DNA of 12,620 nt, taken from assembly GCA_040235375.1 (NCBI GenBank), contig JBECKQ010000384.1, positions 1 to 12,620 on the forward strand, written 5' to 3'. How positions within the stretch are numbered: the first letter of the stretch is position 1; each line of letters begins with the position of its first letter. The notes under the pieces were generated by a model. The model ran no database searches. It saw nothing but the letters and a program-made list of their open reading frames with translations, and had not been told where the DNA came from. Source of the DNA: JBECKQ01 sp040235375 (lineage in GTDB: Bacteria; Planctomycetota; Phycisphaerae; UBA1845). Below are positions 1 to 6,648 of the stretch, piece after piece. The position numbers and the translations under genes are program-made.

Positions 1-94
1 TCACCATTCCCCCCGCGACGATCATCACCCACATGGCCACGGTCACGACCCAGGCGAATCGATGCAGCCCCGGCTTGTACGTGAGGTCATTCAT
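1..94 (-). CDS. ctaA: Heme A synthase (CtaA/COX15-like), N-terminal fragment
   Basis: Only the first 31 codons lie in the window; the gene continues past the left edge. The start is ATG at 94-92, with AGGA (minus strand, 105-102) seven bases upstream. The peptide begins MNDLTYKPGLHRFAWV and continues into a hydrophobic stretch ending IVAGGMV. The pattern of a short polar lead, then HRFAW, then a first membrane helix ending in a Gly-Gly motif is typical of the first helix of the CtaA/COX15 family. Those inner-membrane enzymes oxidise heme O to heme A for aa3-type cytochrome oxidases. The family call rests on this short motif alone, so another multi-spanning membrane protein remains possible. 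The gene reads away from the sigma-factor operon, and the nearest upstream gene is about 670 bases off, so it probably has its own promoter. Confidence 0.6.
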   Translation of the reverse strand, partial: MNDLTYKPGLHRFAWVVTVAMWVMIVAGGMV

Positions 95-221
95 GGCTTG
101 TTCCTGTTCTGTCCCGATTCAGATAGGATCGGCTCGGTGCGATCCCGTGCGCCGCCATCATGACCGGCGGCGCCTTGCATCCTAGTGCCGCTTCAAGAAA
201 CCTGCATGCCGTCCCCTGTAG

Positions 222-238
222 GGCGGGCTCTGCCCGCC
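222..238. repeat. GC-rich hairpin, possible dispersed intergenic repeat
   Basis: GGCGGGC (222-228) and GCCCGCC (232-238) form a perfect 7-bp stem around a TCT loop, preceded by TGTAG (217-221). Short repeats built on a GGCGGGC...GCCCGCC core occur between genes in several planctomycete-type genomes, as I recall. Within this window I see one copy, so repeat status is inference. No T-run follows on either strand, so a simple intrinsic terminator is unlikely. Confidence 0.45.
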
Positions 239-573
239 ACGGAATACCGACGCGGACCGCAGCCGGCGAATCAAGGAAGAAGCGAATACACATCTCTGGA
301 AACGGCATCCGCATGTGCAGATCCGACGAAAAGAACCGTCGTCGCGAGCCTTCGGATTCGCATACGCTTCTCGCAGAGCCGGCCACCGCAGGGTACCAAG
401 TATCCGTGCGCCGGTACGTATCGCTGTCAGGGCCGCGACCCTGATGGAGCGGACGTCTGTGAGTCCGCCGCGGCACCCGATCACGTCCCGCTGTCTAGTC
501 CGATAATACTGGCTTTGAGCTTGCATGAAAAGCAGATAGCGGCCTCTCCACCCCCTTCAGTTGCCTCCGGCTG

Positions 574-589
574 CGGGGCCGGCGCCCCG
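574..589. repeat. Short perfect hairpin
   Basis: CGGGGC (574-579) pairs with GCCCCG (584-589) across a 4-base loop. It lies about 180 bases beyond the stop of the last operon gene (transcribed leftward), so it could help end or stabilise that transcript. It lacks a T-run, and stems this short are frequent in DNA of this composition. Confidence 0.25.
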
Positions 590-768
590 TCAGGGCCGGG
601 ACAGAAGTGTAGTCGCGGCCAGGTCGGTTTGACCAGCCGAGAGCTGCAAGACCTGCGGCCGTTCCTTCGCTTAAACGAAAAGGGCGATCGCGCCACGTCG
701 TCACCGCGGTCGGGGCAAGTGTTCGGATGTTCGGCTGGTCATCCTGCGCGCTGGCGCGATGTCGGGCT

Positions 769-2523
769 TCAATGCTCCGGTGTCGCCGGCTGGGTGGATG
801 CGGGCGAGCCGGCGGCTGGTGTTGTGTCGATGCCCAAGCCTTCCAACAGAGCCTCGGCCGGGAAATCCGGCATGGGCACCGGCGGGAGGGCGTTCGCGAT
901 TCGCGCCGCGTTGAATCTCGGCCATTGATCGGCCAGGTCGGTGCCGAAACACTGTTGATACCCTCCGTCGGCGAAGATGACTATCCACGTCGGCCAATAC
1001 GTCACCTTGCCTTCCCGTGCATCAATCATGGGCCACATGCCCACGGCAACAACAAGGTCCGACGCGGACTTGAGCTCCCCCGAGATTGCCAGAGGTATCG
1101 TCGCGATTCGATACCGAAGCTGCTGCTGAGATGCGTCATCTGTCCAGGAAGGGCGTGGCGGCGGTTCCTCGCCGTTTCGCTGCGCCCGCCAGCGCCTGTA
1201 AATACAGTGAGCGCCCAAGCCTGCGAATTGACCTCGGAAGAGATTTGCGTACGTGAAACGGCCTTCGGTGGCCAGTCTCGGATTCTCAACGGCGCTGCGA
1301 ACACTCTGGTCCGAGCCCAGCACCATTTCCCACCCCATTTCCGGGTCGACGCGGAACCTCTCCTCCTCCTGGCGTTTCCTTTCTGCTTCGCGCGCCAGAT
1401 CCTTCTCCTGCAGATCTTGGAGAGCCCCGGCCGCCTGGTCCCGCAATTCGTCTTCGAGTTCGTCGTCTTGGGCCACCTTCTTCAGCCACGCACCCTCCTG
1501 GTTCTTTCGCATCAGACGGACCGCCGCCCGGCGCTCTTCGATGGGCAGCGACGTGTTTTTGGCCATCTGCAAATAGTTGAGTATCGCCGGCTGGAAATCG
1601 CGGCCGGGCTTCAGGTTCGCCTCCAGGTACGCAAGTCGAAGCTCCGGATTGTCGCCCTCTTTGAAAATGCGCTTCACCGTCTCGAAATCGTAGCGAAAGA
1701 CCTGTAGCAGCGCGAGCCGCATTTCCCACGCGACGGCAGGATCAAAGATGCTCTCACGCAGTTGCGGCGCAACCTGCGCCAGCCGATTGCGGGTTCGGCT
1801 TATCAGTGCCAGGACCTGCTCGGGCGTCATGCAGTCCAGCACCGATGCGAGCCCTTCCGGCCAGGCATCCTCGTACATACTGGCGGACGGCGACTTGATC
1901 AGCCAGTACATCATGCTTGGCGCCTGCGCTGCGGCCTCTCCCGAGCAGACGCGTGACCACGCCACTCGGGACAGTTCGGGGTTGGCCGACATGAATATCC
2001 ACTGCCAATGATCGAAGCGACGCTCAGCATGCGTCCGCACAGGGCGATCCTCATCGGCGCCGCCCATGCGCAGGGCGAAATCGACGAGCTCGTCCTTCAG
2101 GGCCCAGTCTGCCCCGAGCAGCAGCGAGAGCATCAGCCGCCGCTGGCCGTCGCCCGCATCTTGCGGCGCACCGCGGAGGAGTTTCCTGGCCTGTTCGACG
2201 GCCGCCTCCGGCACGCGCCACGGCCGGACCTCCAGGTGCGCCTTCCTCGCGACCGTCAGGAGCTTGCGCTCCTCGTCGGTGGTGTGCCGCCATGTTTCGG
2301 TCAAGCCGGCGCCATTCGCGGCCGCCTCCTGCCGCCGCTCTTCTCGAATTGTGGTCAGCCGCCTATCCACGTAGTGTTCGGCCATCCGGCGAATGTCATC
2401 CGCGCTCAACTCGTCGACAGGCACGTCGCGATTCTTGAGGAATGATCTTATCGTCGCGTCTCGATCCTCATCCCACAACAGGGTCAGCTCGTACGCCCGG
2501 AACGCGTACTCTTCCCATGCCAC
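769..2523 (-). CDS. Unassigned protein, last gene of the ECF operon (probably exported; main open frame)
   Basis: This open frame encodes 584 residues from a GTG at 2523, but that GTG is unlikely to be the true start. In the same frame, the sequence just upstream (to 2623) reads as a signal peptide with no usable start codon (see the entry at 2524-2626). The body is rich in charged helices, including repeated Glu/Arg stretches around residues 385-405 of this frame (KDLAREAERKRQEEERFR) that suggest a coiled coil. Trp-rich segments follow in the C-terminal third (residues about 500-545, with WPTWIVIFADGGY), and a Pro/Thr/Ala tail ends in TQPATPEH. I recognise no catalytic motif and cannot assign a family. 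It is the fifth gene of the minus-strand operon, 73 bases after the CsgG-like gene. An envelope or periplasmic location is inferred from the displaced signal peptide. Confidence 0.75.
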   Translation of the reverse strand: MAWEEYAFRAYELTLLWDEDRDATIRSFLKNRDVPVDELSADDIRRMAEHYVDRRLTTIREERRQEAAANGAGLTETWRHTTDEERKLLTVARKAHLEVRPWRVPEAAVEQARKLLRGAPQDAGDGQRRLMLSLLLGADWALKDELVDFALRMGGADEDRPVRTHAERRFDHWQWIFMSANPELSRVAWSRVCSGEAAAQAPSMMYWLIKSPSASMYEDAWPEGLASVLDCMTPEQVLALISRTRNRLAQVAPQLRESIFDPAVAWEMRLALLQVFRYDFETVKRIFKEGDNPELRLAYLEANLKPGRDFQPAILNYLQMAKNTSLPIEERRAAVRLMRKNQEGAWLKKVAQDDELEDELRDQAAGALQDLQEKDLAREAERKRQEEERFRVDPEMGWEMVLGSDQSVRSAVENPRLATEGRFTYANLFRGQFAGLGAHCIYRRWRAQRNGEEPPPRPSWTDDASQQQLRYRIATIPLAISGELKSASDLVVAVGMWPMIDAREGKVTYWPTWIVIFADGGYQQCFGTDLADQWPRFNAARIANALPPVPMPDFPAEALLEGLGIDTTPAAGSPASTQPATPEH

Positions 2524-2626
2524 GTGTGCAGGAGGGACCGCTGGGCGCGTAGCTTGTTGACCCTCCGCGTTTGCAGTGCACAGGACAACTGCGAAAGCCA
2601 GCAGCGGGGGCGAGGCGACGGTCCAT
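2524..2626 (-). other. Displaced start and signal peptide of the preceding gene (apparent frameshift)
   Basis: An ATG at 2626-2624 has GGAG (minus, 2638-2635) eight bases upstream, so it looks like a real start. Its frame as written gives a 52-residue peptide of no obvious nature. Removing one base from the C5 run (plus-strand G5, 2606-2610) joins this ATG to the downstream open frame. The joined N-terminus starts MDRRLAPLLAFAVVL and ends in an AxA-type cleavage site (TANA/EGQQ). That is a textbook signal peptide, and the joined protein would be about 618 residues. The frame holding the hydrophobic core has no ATG, GTG or TTG before it. A homopolymer sequencing or assembly error, a true mutation, or slippage-controlled expression could each explain this. 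Confidence 0.75.
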
Positions 2627-2634
2627 TATGTAGT

Positions 2635-2638
2635 CTCC
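2635..2638 (-). promoter_or_regulatory. Ribosome binding site deciding the ATG at 2626
   Basis: GGAG on the minus strand sits eight bases before the ATG at 2626. It supports that ATG, rather than the GTG at 2523, as the authentic start of the last operon gene. Confidence 0.6.
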
Positions 2639-2699
2639 AATCGGCGTCTACATTGTCCCGAACGCTCGATTACTATCCAAGTGTATGCAGCTCTTGACG

Positions 2700-3692
2700 C
2701 TATTCGTGCACCTTCCCGCCGGATTCGATCAGCAGCTTCAACGCTTCCTCCGCCGCATCTTCGAGCGCGGCCTTGGCTGCCAGGGCTTCGACGAGATCGA
2801 CCTTCGCGCCTACGCCCCGCTCCGCTACCAGCACGTCGCGACCCGGCACCGGCACCAGGCGCAGCTCGACCCGCGCCCGGCAACTGGTCATCCCCTGCAT
2901 CTCGGCCGCGAAACTGCTGACGCCCTCGCCCTCCAGCAGGTAATCCGCCGGCTGGTCCAGGAATTTGCCGGTGGAACGCAGCGCCTCCTGCCAGCCCTCG
3001 GGCGGAGCATTCGGCAGCACGGCGTTCACGCTTAGATTGCGGAGCAGATGGAAGGCGGCCGTCGCGGCAGCCGGATCGACCAGCGGGCGAGACACGTGCG
3101 TCTCGGTGATGTCGATGACCACCGTCTTGCCGCGCAGCCACGCGGCCTTCTTCGCCAGCTTCTCCAGCGATCCGTTCTCCGGCGCGGGCGGCGCCTGCGG
3201 CGCCAGCACCTTGGCCAGTTCGTCGGCGGCCCGATCGATCATGCTGCCCACGTCGTCCGTGACCGGCGCGCGGACGGAAACCAGCCGCTGCTCCGTGGTC
3301 TCGACATCCACGACCTTCAGCACCAGGTAGTACGACTGCCCGATCTTGCTGAGCCGCCCGACAAGGATGTGCGTCGCCGCGACCAGGCGGCCGAGTTTCA
3401 CGCCCGCGCCGGGGTCGGCCAGGCCGGAGAGCGACATCTTCTGCTCCTGCGCGACGCGCGACAACTCGGCGCGATCGACAAGCGTGACGTCCTCCATCGT
3501 GCCGCAGATGGCCAGGATGCTGTCGGTCAGCGCCTCGGCGGTCAGCGGCGCGTTCTTCTCGACGGCAAGGTCGAAGACGGCCAGGCGAACGCCCTTGGCG
3601 GCCGGGGCCGGGGATTCGGTTGCCTCTCGAGCCAGCGCCATCGGCGCGGCGACCAGCACTGCAATCAGCATCCATTTCATTGACGTATTCAT
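2700..3692 (-). CDS. Exported CsgG-like protein (curli-assembly/CsgG family fold)
   Basis: A 330-aa protein. Residues 1-21 form a signal peptide (MNTSMKWMLIAVLVAAPMALA, cut before REA). Residues about 35-135 match the pattern of the CsgG family: a first strand (RLAVFDLAV), a helix, VTLVDRAEL at 69-77, the EQ-containing helix, then GRLVAATHILVGRLSK and YYLVLKVVDVETTE. The second half (about 188-325) looks like a further alpha/beta domain ending in Ala/Glu-rich helices. E. coli CsgG is a 277-aa outer-membrane lipoprotein pore; here there is no lipobox cysteine, so this is more likely a periplasmic protein than a curli pore. The ATG at 3692 overlaps the preceding stop as ATGA, and GGAGG (3704-3700) lies seven bases upstream. 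The VDRAEL motif recurs as VDRANL in both tandem plus-strand proteins. Confidence 0.8.
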   Translation of the reverse strand: MNTSMKWMLIAVLVAAPMALAREATESPAPAAKGVRLAVFDLAVEKNAPLTAEALTDSILAICGTMEDVTLVDRAELSRVAQEQKMSLSGLADPGAGVKLGRLVAATHILVGRLSKIGQSYYLVLKVVDVETTEQRLVSVRAPVTDDVGSMIDRAADELAKVLAPQAPPAPENGSLEKLAKKAAWLRGKTVVIDITETHVSRPLVDPAAATAAFHLLRNLSVNAVLPNAPPEGWQEALRSTGKFLDQPADYLLEGEGVSSFAAEMQGMTSCRARVELRLVPVPGRDVLVAERGVGAKVDLVEALAAKAALEDAAEEALKLLIESGGKVHE

Positions 3693-4960
3693 CGATCATC
3701 CTCCGCAAGCGGAATCAGCGGGACACGAAACCGGGTGAGCAGCCGCATCAGCTCCTCCTGCCCCTCATTGGACGACGGCAAGTCGTCGGCGCTTCGCCAC
3801 AGAATGCCGTCGGTTTTCAGCTTATCGACATCGCGCGGCGGCAGGCCGCGAACGGAACCCAATACGGGGTCATCGCCGAGAATCAGCACGGGCCGGCTAT
3901 CGGCTGCATCAATGAGCGGCTGAATCGAGCGAACAGTGAGACCGCTCGCAGCATCACCGCGCAGATCGATCACGCGCAGCGCCGCTGTTTCCTTCTGTGT
4001 CTCGGTAGCGCGTGCAGCGCGAGAGAGCACCGGCCGAACGTCGTCCGGCCAGGTCTGCGGCCCGCCGTACACGATGACGGCCCGATCGAGTGGCTCGGGC
4101 GGTCCGGTGATTGCGGTCGCCGCAAGCAGCCGGAAAAAGATACCGTCAGCAGCATCGTTGACGCCGAGCTGCTCTTGCCACGGAACGTAGCTCGCCACCA
4201 GAAGTTCCGGGCCTTCAAGCGAGCGCATGACTTCGATCAAGGTGTGCGCGTCGTCGAATGCGGCGGCCTCACGATTGATGCACGTAGGGGCCGTCCCGCG
4301 GAACCACGTGAACGACGGTGGGCCGGGCCGCTGTGGACCGTTCAATCGGCGGATCGGATTGTCCTCTTCCTTCAGGTGCAGCGCGACCGGTTCGGCGATT
4401 CGCTCGCCGTACCAGTCGGCGTCCAGGACGACGACGTCGGCGTTGCACGCCCGGGCAAGCTCCAACACGCTCCGCGGATCAGCGAGGCCCGACTCGCGGC
4501 CGACAATCAGCAGCCGATGCTCCGCGGTCGGCCGGACGTTCTGCCGCACGGCCAGCTCGGTCGGGAGCGCACGCACGGGTATGCCCACCGCCGCAGCCCA
4601 TTCGAGGAACCAAGGCGGCGCGGCGAGCGCGGCAACATCCACGTCGACGTCGCCGAATACTCTCATGCCGGTTGGATAAACAGCGATGCGGGCCAGCGTG
4701 GATGACGGCGGCTCCGCGCGGCGCAGCTCGACTGCGACCAGCACGCGAACCTCAGGGAGGCGCAGAGTGACGCGACCGTCCTCGACACGCCAGCGCTTTT
4801 CGAGCTCCTGTCCGAACGCGAACAAAAGGACCTCGTCGCCGGACTTGGCCGCCACCGGTACGGTCAGTTCCGTGCCGCTGACGGCATAGCGGATGGGCGT
4901 GGCCGGCTCGGCCGTCGCTGCTGCCGCGTACATCACGAGTTGGCCAAGCAACGACATCAT
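3689..4960 (-). CDS. Unassigned 423-aa protein, probably exported
   Basis: The open frame extends upstream into the anti-sigma gene. The start at 4960 is preferred because AAGAGG (minus, 4973-4968) lies seven bases upstream and the ATG overlaps the preceding stop as ATGA. The N-terminus (MMSLLGQLVMYAAAATAEP) resembles a short signal peptide but lacks the usual Arg/Lys, so export is uncertain. Residues about 20-110 are strand-rich, like an Ig-like or sandwich domain. The rest alternates hydrophobic strands and helices in Rossmann-like fashion: HRLLIVG (148-154), ADVVVLDADWYGE (174-186), then RAVIVYGGPQ and RPVLILGDDP further on. This could be a glutamine-amidotransferase-like or ThuA-like fold, but I see no clear catalytic triad. 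Its place between the anti-sigma and CsgG-like genes suggests a shared envelope function. Confidence 0.75.
   Translation of the reverse strand: MMSLLGQLVMYAAAATAEPATPIRYAVSGTELTVPVAAKSGDEVLLFAFGQELEKRWRVEDGRVTLRLPEVRVLVAVELRRAEPPSSTLARIAVYPTGMRVFGDVDVDVAALAAPPWFLEWAAAVGIPVRALPTELAVRQNVRPTAEHRLLIVGRESGLADPRSVLELARACNADVVVLDADWYGERIAEPVALHLKEEDNPIRRLNGPQRPGPPSFTWFRGTAPTCINREAAAFDDAHTLIEVMRSLEGPELLVASYVPWQEQLGVNDAADGIFFRLLAATAITGPPEPLDRAVIVYGGPQTWPDDVRPVLSRAARATETQKETAALRVIDLRGDAASGLTVRSIQPLIDAADSRPVLILGDDPVLGSVRGLPPRDVDKLKTDGILWRSADDLPSSNEGQEELMRLLTRFRVPLIPLAEDDR
3700..3704 (-). promoter_or_regulatory. Strong ribosome binding site for the CsgG-like gene
   Basis: GGAGG on the minus strand lies seven bases before the ATG at 3692, inside the end of the preceding gene. 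It fixes that start and fits translational coupling through the ATGA overlap. Confidence 0.7.
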
Positions 4961-5802
4961 CCACGAACCTCTTCGTTTAGAACCGAAGCGTGCAGGGCGA
5001 CCTCCACGTGCATCCCCGCTTGGGCCAGCCTTCCTTCGGCCTGCGCCGAACCGCGAAGCGGAAGGAATCCCGTAAATGTGGTCGAAGCGCCGGGGTCGCT
5101 CCGGGCTTCCAGGCTGATCGCGTATTGCACGCCGAGTTCGCCGCCGCGGCGCACCGCGACGAGCTCGATCTGCATGTCCTTCGTCTGGCCGGCCGTCGCG
5201 GGAACGTTGAGCACGACCTTCTCGTCCGGCCGGCAGATGACCAGGTCCGGCGCCTGCGGGAACGCGTCCTTTGCTCGCGGCTCGAGACGCAGAAAGCACG
5301 CGACCGCGGGCACGTCGCGCGCGTCCTGCGGGGCACTGCGCATCTCCACCTTGCCGGAAGTGACCGCCAACCAGGCCAGCGGTCCGGCCATCGATTCGTG
5401 CAGGTCGAACACGCGGGCGGCATCTTCGGGAGTTATGGTCGCGGCGTCATCGGCCGCGTGCTCCACTGTGGCGACTTTCGAATGCGTAGCCGGACGGAAG
5501 TACGCCGGCAGAAGCAGCCAGGCGGTGAAGGTCACAGCCAGAACGGCCGCCAGCGCCAAAACTCCGCGACCGGCAAAACGATGCCGCGACGCCCGCGTCA
5601 TCGCAAGACTCGGCGCATCGGCGCCGTCGCCCTGCTTACGCCACGGCGCCAAGGCGCAGCGCAATTCCAGCAAACGCTCGAGTTGGCCGCGCTGCCGCTC
5701 ATCGCGCAGTGCGGCCAGCAGCACTTCGTTCAGCTCGTCGGAGTCCAGTTCGCCATCGACGAGCGCCGACAGCATGGATTCTCGATCGATTTCAGTCATC
5801 AC
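4957..5802 (-). CDS. Membrane anti-sigma factor-like protein
   Basis: A 281-aa protein from the GTG at 5802; an ATG at 5799 is an equally plausible start (MTEIDRES), because GTG and ATG are adjacent codons. The N-terminal cytoplasmic part (residues about 8-55) has the SALVDGELDSDEL pattern common in RseA-like and planctomycete anti-sigma proteins. No HxxxCxxC zinc motif is present, so it is not a zinc-binding (ZAS) type. One transmembrane helix spans residues about 80-101. The remaining 180 residues would be extracytoplasmic and could be the sensor part; I do not recognise the domain. The gene starts 3-6 bases after the sigma-factor stop and ends in an ATGA overlap with the next gene. The expected role is to hold the adjacent sigma factor until an envelope signal releases it, inferred from context and topology. 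Confidence 0.75.
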   Translation of the reverse strand: MMTEIDRESMLSALVDGELDSDELNEVLLAALRDERQRGQLERLLELRCALAPWRKQGDGADAPSLAMTRASRHRFAGRGVLALAAVLAVTFTAWLLLPAYFRPATHSKVATVEHAADDAATITPEDAARVFDLHESMAGPLAWLAVTSGKVEMRSAPQDARDVPAVACFLRLEPRAKDAFPQAPDLVICRPDEKVVLNVPATAGQTKDMQIELVAVRRGGELGVQYAISLEARSDPGASTTFTGFLPLRGSAQAEGRLAQAGMHVEVALHASVLNEEVRG

Positions 5803-5805
5803 GGA

Positions 5806-6402
5806 TCACACCCCCAATTCCCCCTGCAAGCGTTCGAGCAGGATCTTCTTCGCGCGGTGCACGCGTGAGGCAATCGTGCCGCGCGGCTGGCCTTGGATCT
5901 GCGCCGCCTCGTCGTACGAGTAGCCGTCGAGCTGCGTAAGGACGAAGGCCTCGCGGCATTCGTCGGGCAACGCCGACACCGCCGTGCTGACGATCAGGCG
6001 CAGCTCGTTGCGGTGGGCTTCTTCGAACGGGCCTTCCGCGGTGTACACGGTCGCGCCCGCCAGAAGGCCGTCCGTCGAGGACTGGCCCAGGCGCTGGTCG
6101 CGCGAGCGGCGGCGCATGCGGTCGATTGCGCAGCGCGTCACGATCTGGTGAAGCCAGGTCGACACTTGCGACCGGCCATCGAACGACGCGATGGATCGCA
6201 CGGCTTTCAAGCAGGCCTCCTGCACGGCGTCGTCGGCCTCATCGAGGTTGCCCAGCACGCGCAGGGCGACGCGGCGCATCCGCGGAACGTGAACTGCCAA
6301 GTCGATCGATTGCGCCGGCATGTCTACCCCGATTGAGCGTTCTCGCAGCCTCAGTTGATTAGACGGGGGCGGCCGGGTCATGTTTCGCCGACGCCGTAAC
6401 AT
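5806..6402 (-). CDS. ECF-type RNA polymerase sigma factor
   Basis: A sigma-70 family group IV (ECF) factor of 198 residues from the ATG at 6402. Region 2 spans residues about 37-102 (LGNLDEADDAVQEACLKA, then STWLHQIVTRCAIDRMRRR). Region 4 spans about 133-192, with ALPDECREAFVLTQLDGYSYDEAA and a helix-turn-helix ending GTIASRVHRAKKIL. Regions 1 and 3 are absent, as expected. The start is uncertain: the ATGs at 6402 and 6381 lack a good Shine-Dalgarno, whereas the ATG at 6321 (MPAQSIDLAV) has GGGG five bases upstream and places region 2 close to the N-terminus, as is usual. The shorter form would be 171 aa. It heads the minus-strand operon and is directly followed by its likely anti-sigma partner. 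It may regulate the operon and the divergent genes. Confidence 0.93.
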   Translation of the reverse strand: MLRRRRNMTRPPPSNQLRLRERSIGVDMPAQSIDLAVHVPRMRRVALRVLGNLDEADDAVQEACLKAVRSIASFDGRSQVSTWLHQIVTRCAIDRMRRRSRDQRLGQSSTDGLLAGATVYTAEGPFEEAHRNELRLIVSTAVSALPDECREAFVLTQLDGYSYDEAAQIQGQPRGTIASRVHRAKKILLERLQGELGV

Positions 6403-6422
6403 ACTGTCGCACCGACGCTTGC

Positions 6423-6451
6423 AGTAATCGGACCCTGGCCGCCGTCGTCAA
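6423..6451 (-). promoter_or_regulatory. Weak sigma-70-like promoter candidate for the sigma operon
   Basis: On the minus strand, TTGACG (6451-6446) is followed after 17 bases by ATTACT (6428-6423). The -35 matches 5 of 6 consensus positions but the -10 only 3 of 6. It lies about 20 bases before the ATG at 6402, which leaves little leader unless translation starts at the ATG at 6321. Confidence 0.2.
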
Positions 6452-6570
6452 TGGGGCTCAAAGCGGCGCTGCTGCCGCCCCACCCCCTGGCAGCGTCGAA
6501 GATCCGCCGGGGCGGAGGGAGGCCGGGTAGCGGTTTCGAGCGCGATAGACACTCGAACGTCTTCCGCCCG

Positions 6571-6596
6571 TGAAACCTCCTGCGACCTCGGCCGTC
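6571..6596 (+). promoter_or_regulatory. ECF-type promoter candidate ahead of the tandem genes
   Basis: TGAAAC (6571-6576) and CGTC (6593-6596) are separated by 16 bases. This is the arrangement recognised by many ECF sigma factors (for example TGAAAC-N16-CGT for Bacillus SigW-type promoters). The site lies about 50 bases before the start chosen at 6649 and next to an ECF sigma gene, so control by that factor is plausible. It is a single motif read by eye. Confidence 0.45.
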
Positions 6597-6648
6597 CAAT
6601 CAGATAGCATGAATGGTACGTCTACGCGCTAACTTCGGAAACCACAGA

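Larger units (their letters stand above)
95..768. other. Intergenic region with no supported gene
   Basis: This is about 670 bases between the end of the last operon gene (stop at 769, minus) and the start of the heme A synthase-like gene (94, minus). Open frames here are generic to GC-rich DNA: they lack Shine-Dalgarno sequences and recognisable protein motifs, and they overlap each other on both strands. The region contains GC hairpins at 222-238 and 574-589. It should hold the 3' end of the operon transcript and the promoter of the heme A synthase-like gene. I could not identify a convincing -35/-10 pair or a hairpin followed by a T-run. Confidence 0.6.
6403..6648. promoter_or_regulatory. 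Divergent intergenic region between sigma operon and tandem pair
   Basis: About 245 bases separate the sigma-factor start from the start chosen for the first tandem gene. This region must drive transcription both ways. It contains a rightward ECF-type promoter candidate (6571-6596), a weak leftward sigma-70-like candidate (6451-6423), and an inverted repeat with 6-base arms at 6503-6508 and 6511-6516 that could be a protein-binding site or chance. Confidence 0.55.

Noticed and set aside
185..928. Plus-strand open frame of 247 codons across the gene-free left region
   Set aside because: It runs into the antisense of the 584-aa frame, has low-complexity Pro/Ser/Arg composition, and has no ribosome binding site. 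I could not link it to any family, even as a broken gene.
727..1707. Plus-strand open frame of 326 codons
   Set aside because: It lies opposite the last operon gene. No ribosome binding site, signal or domain pattern; long antisense frames are expected in GC-rich genes.
3048..3683. Plus-strand open frame of 211 codons opposite the CsgG-like gene
   Set aside because: Its Arg/His/Gln-rich composition is typical of a reverse-strand shadow, and there is no start context.
2700..3692. True curli secretion pore (csgG of a curli operon)
   Set aside because: No lipobox cysteine, greater length than CsgG, and no curli subunit or accessory genes nearby. Only fold-level similarity is supported.
3689..5299. 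Longer version of the 423-aa protein starting at 5299
   Set aside because: The extra 113 residues overlap the anti-sigma coding sequence and read as Arg/Gly/Ala-rich shadow. The ATG at 4960 has both a ribosome binding site and the ATGA overlap.
6613..6648. Extended N-terminus of copy A from the ATG at 6613
   Set aside because: It would place 12 charged residues ahead of a complete signal peptide and has no ribosome binding site. The ATG at 6649 also matches the length of copy B.
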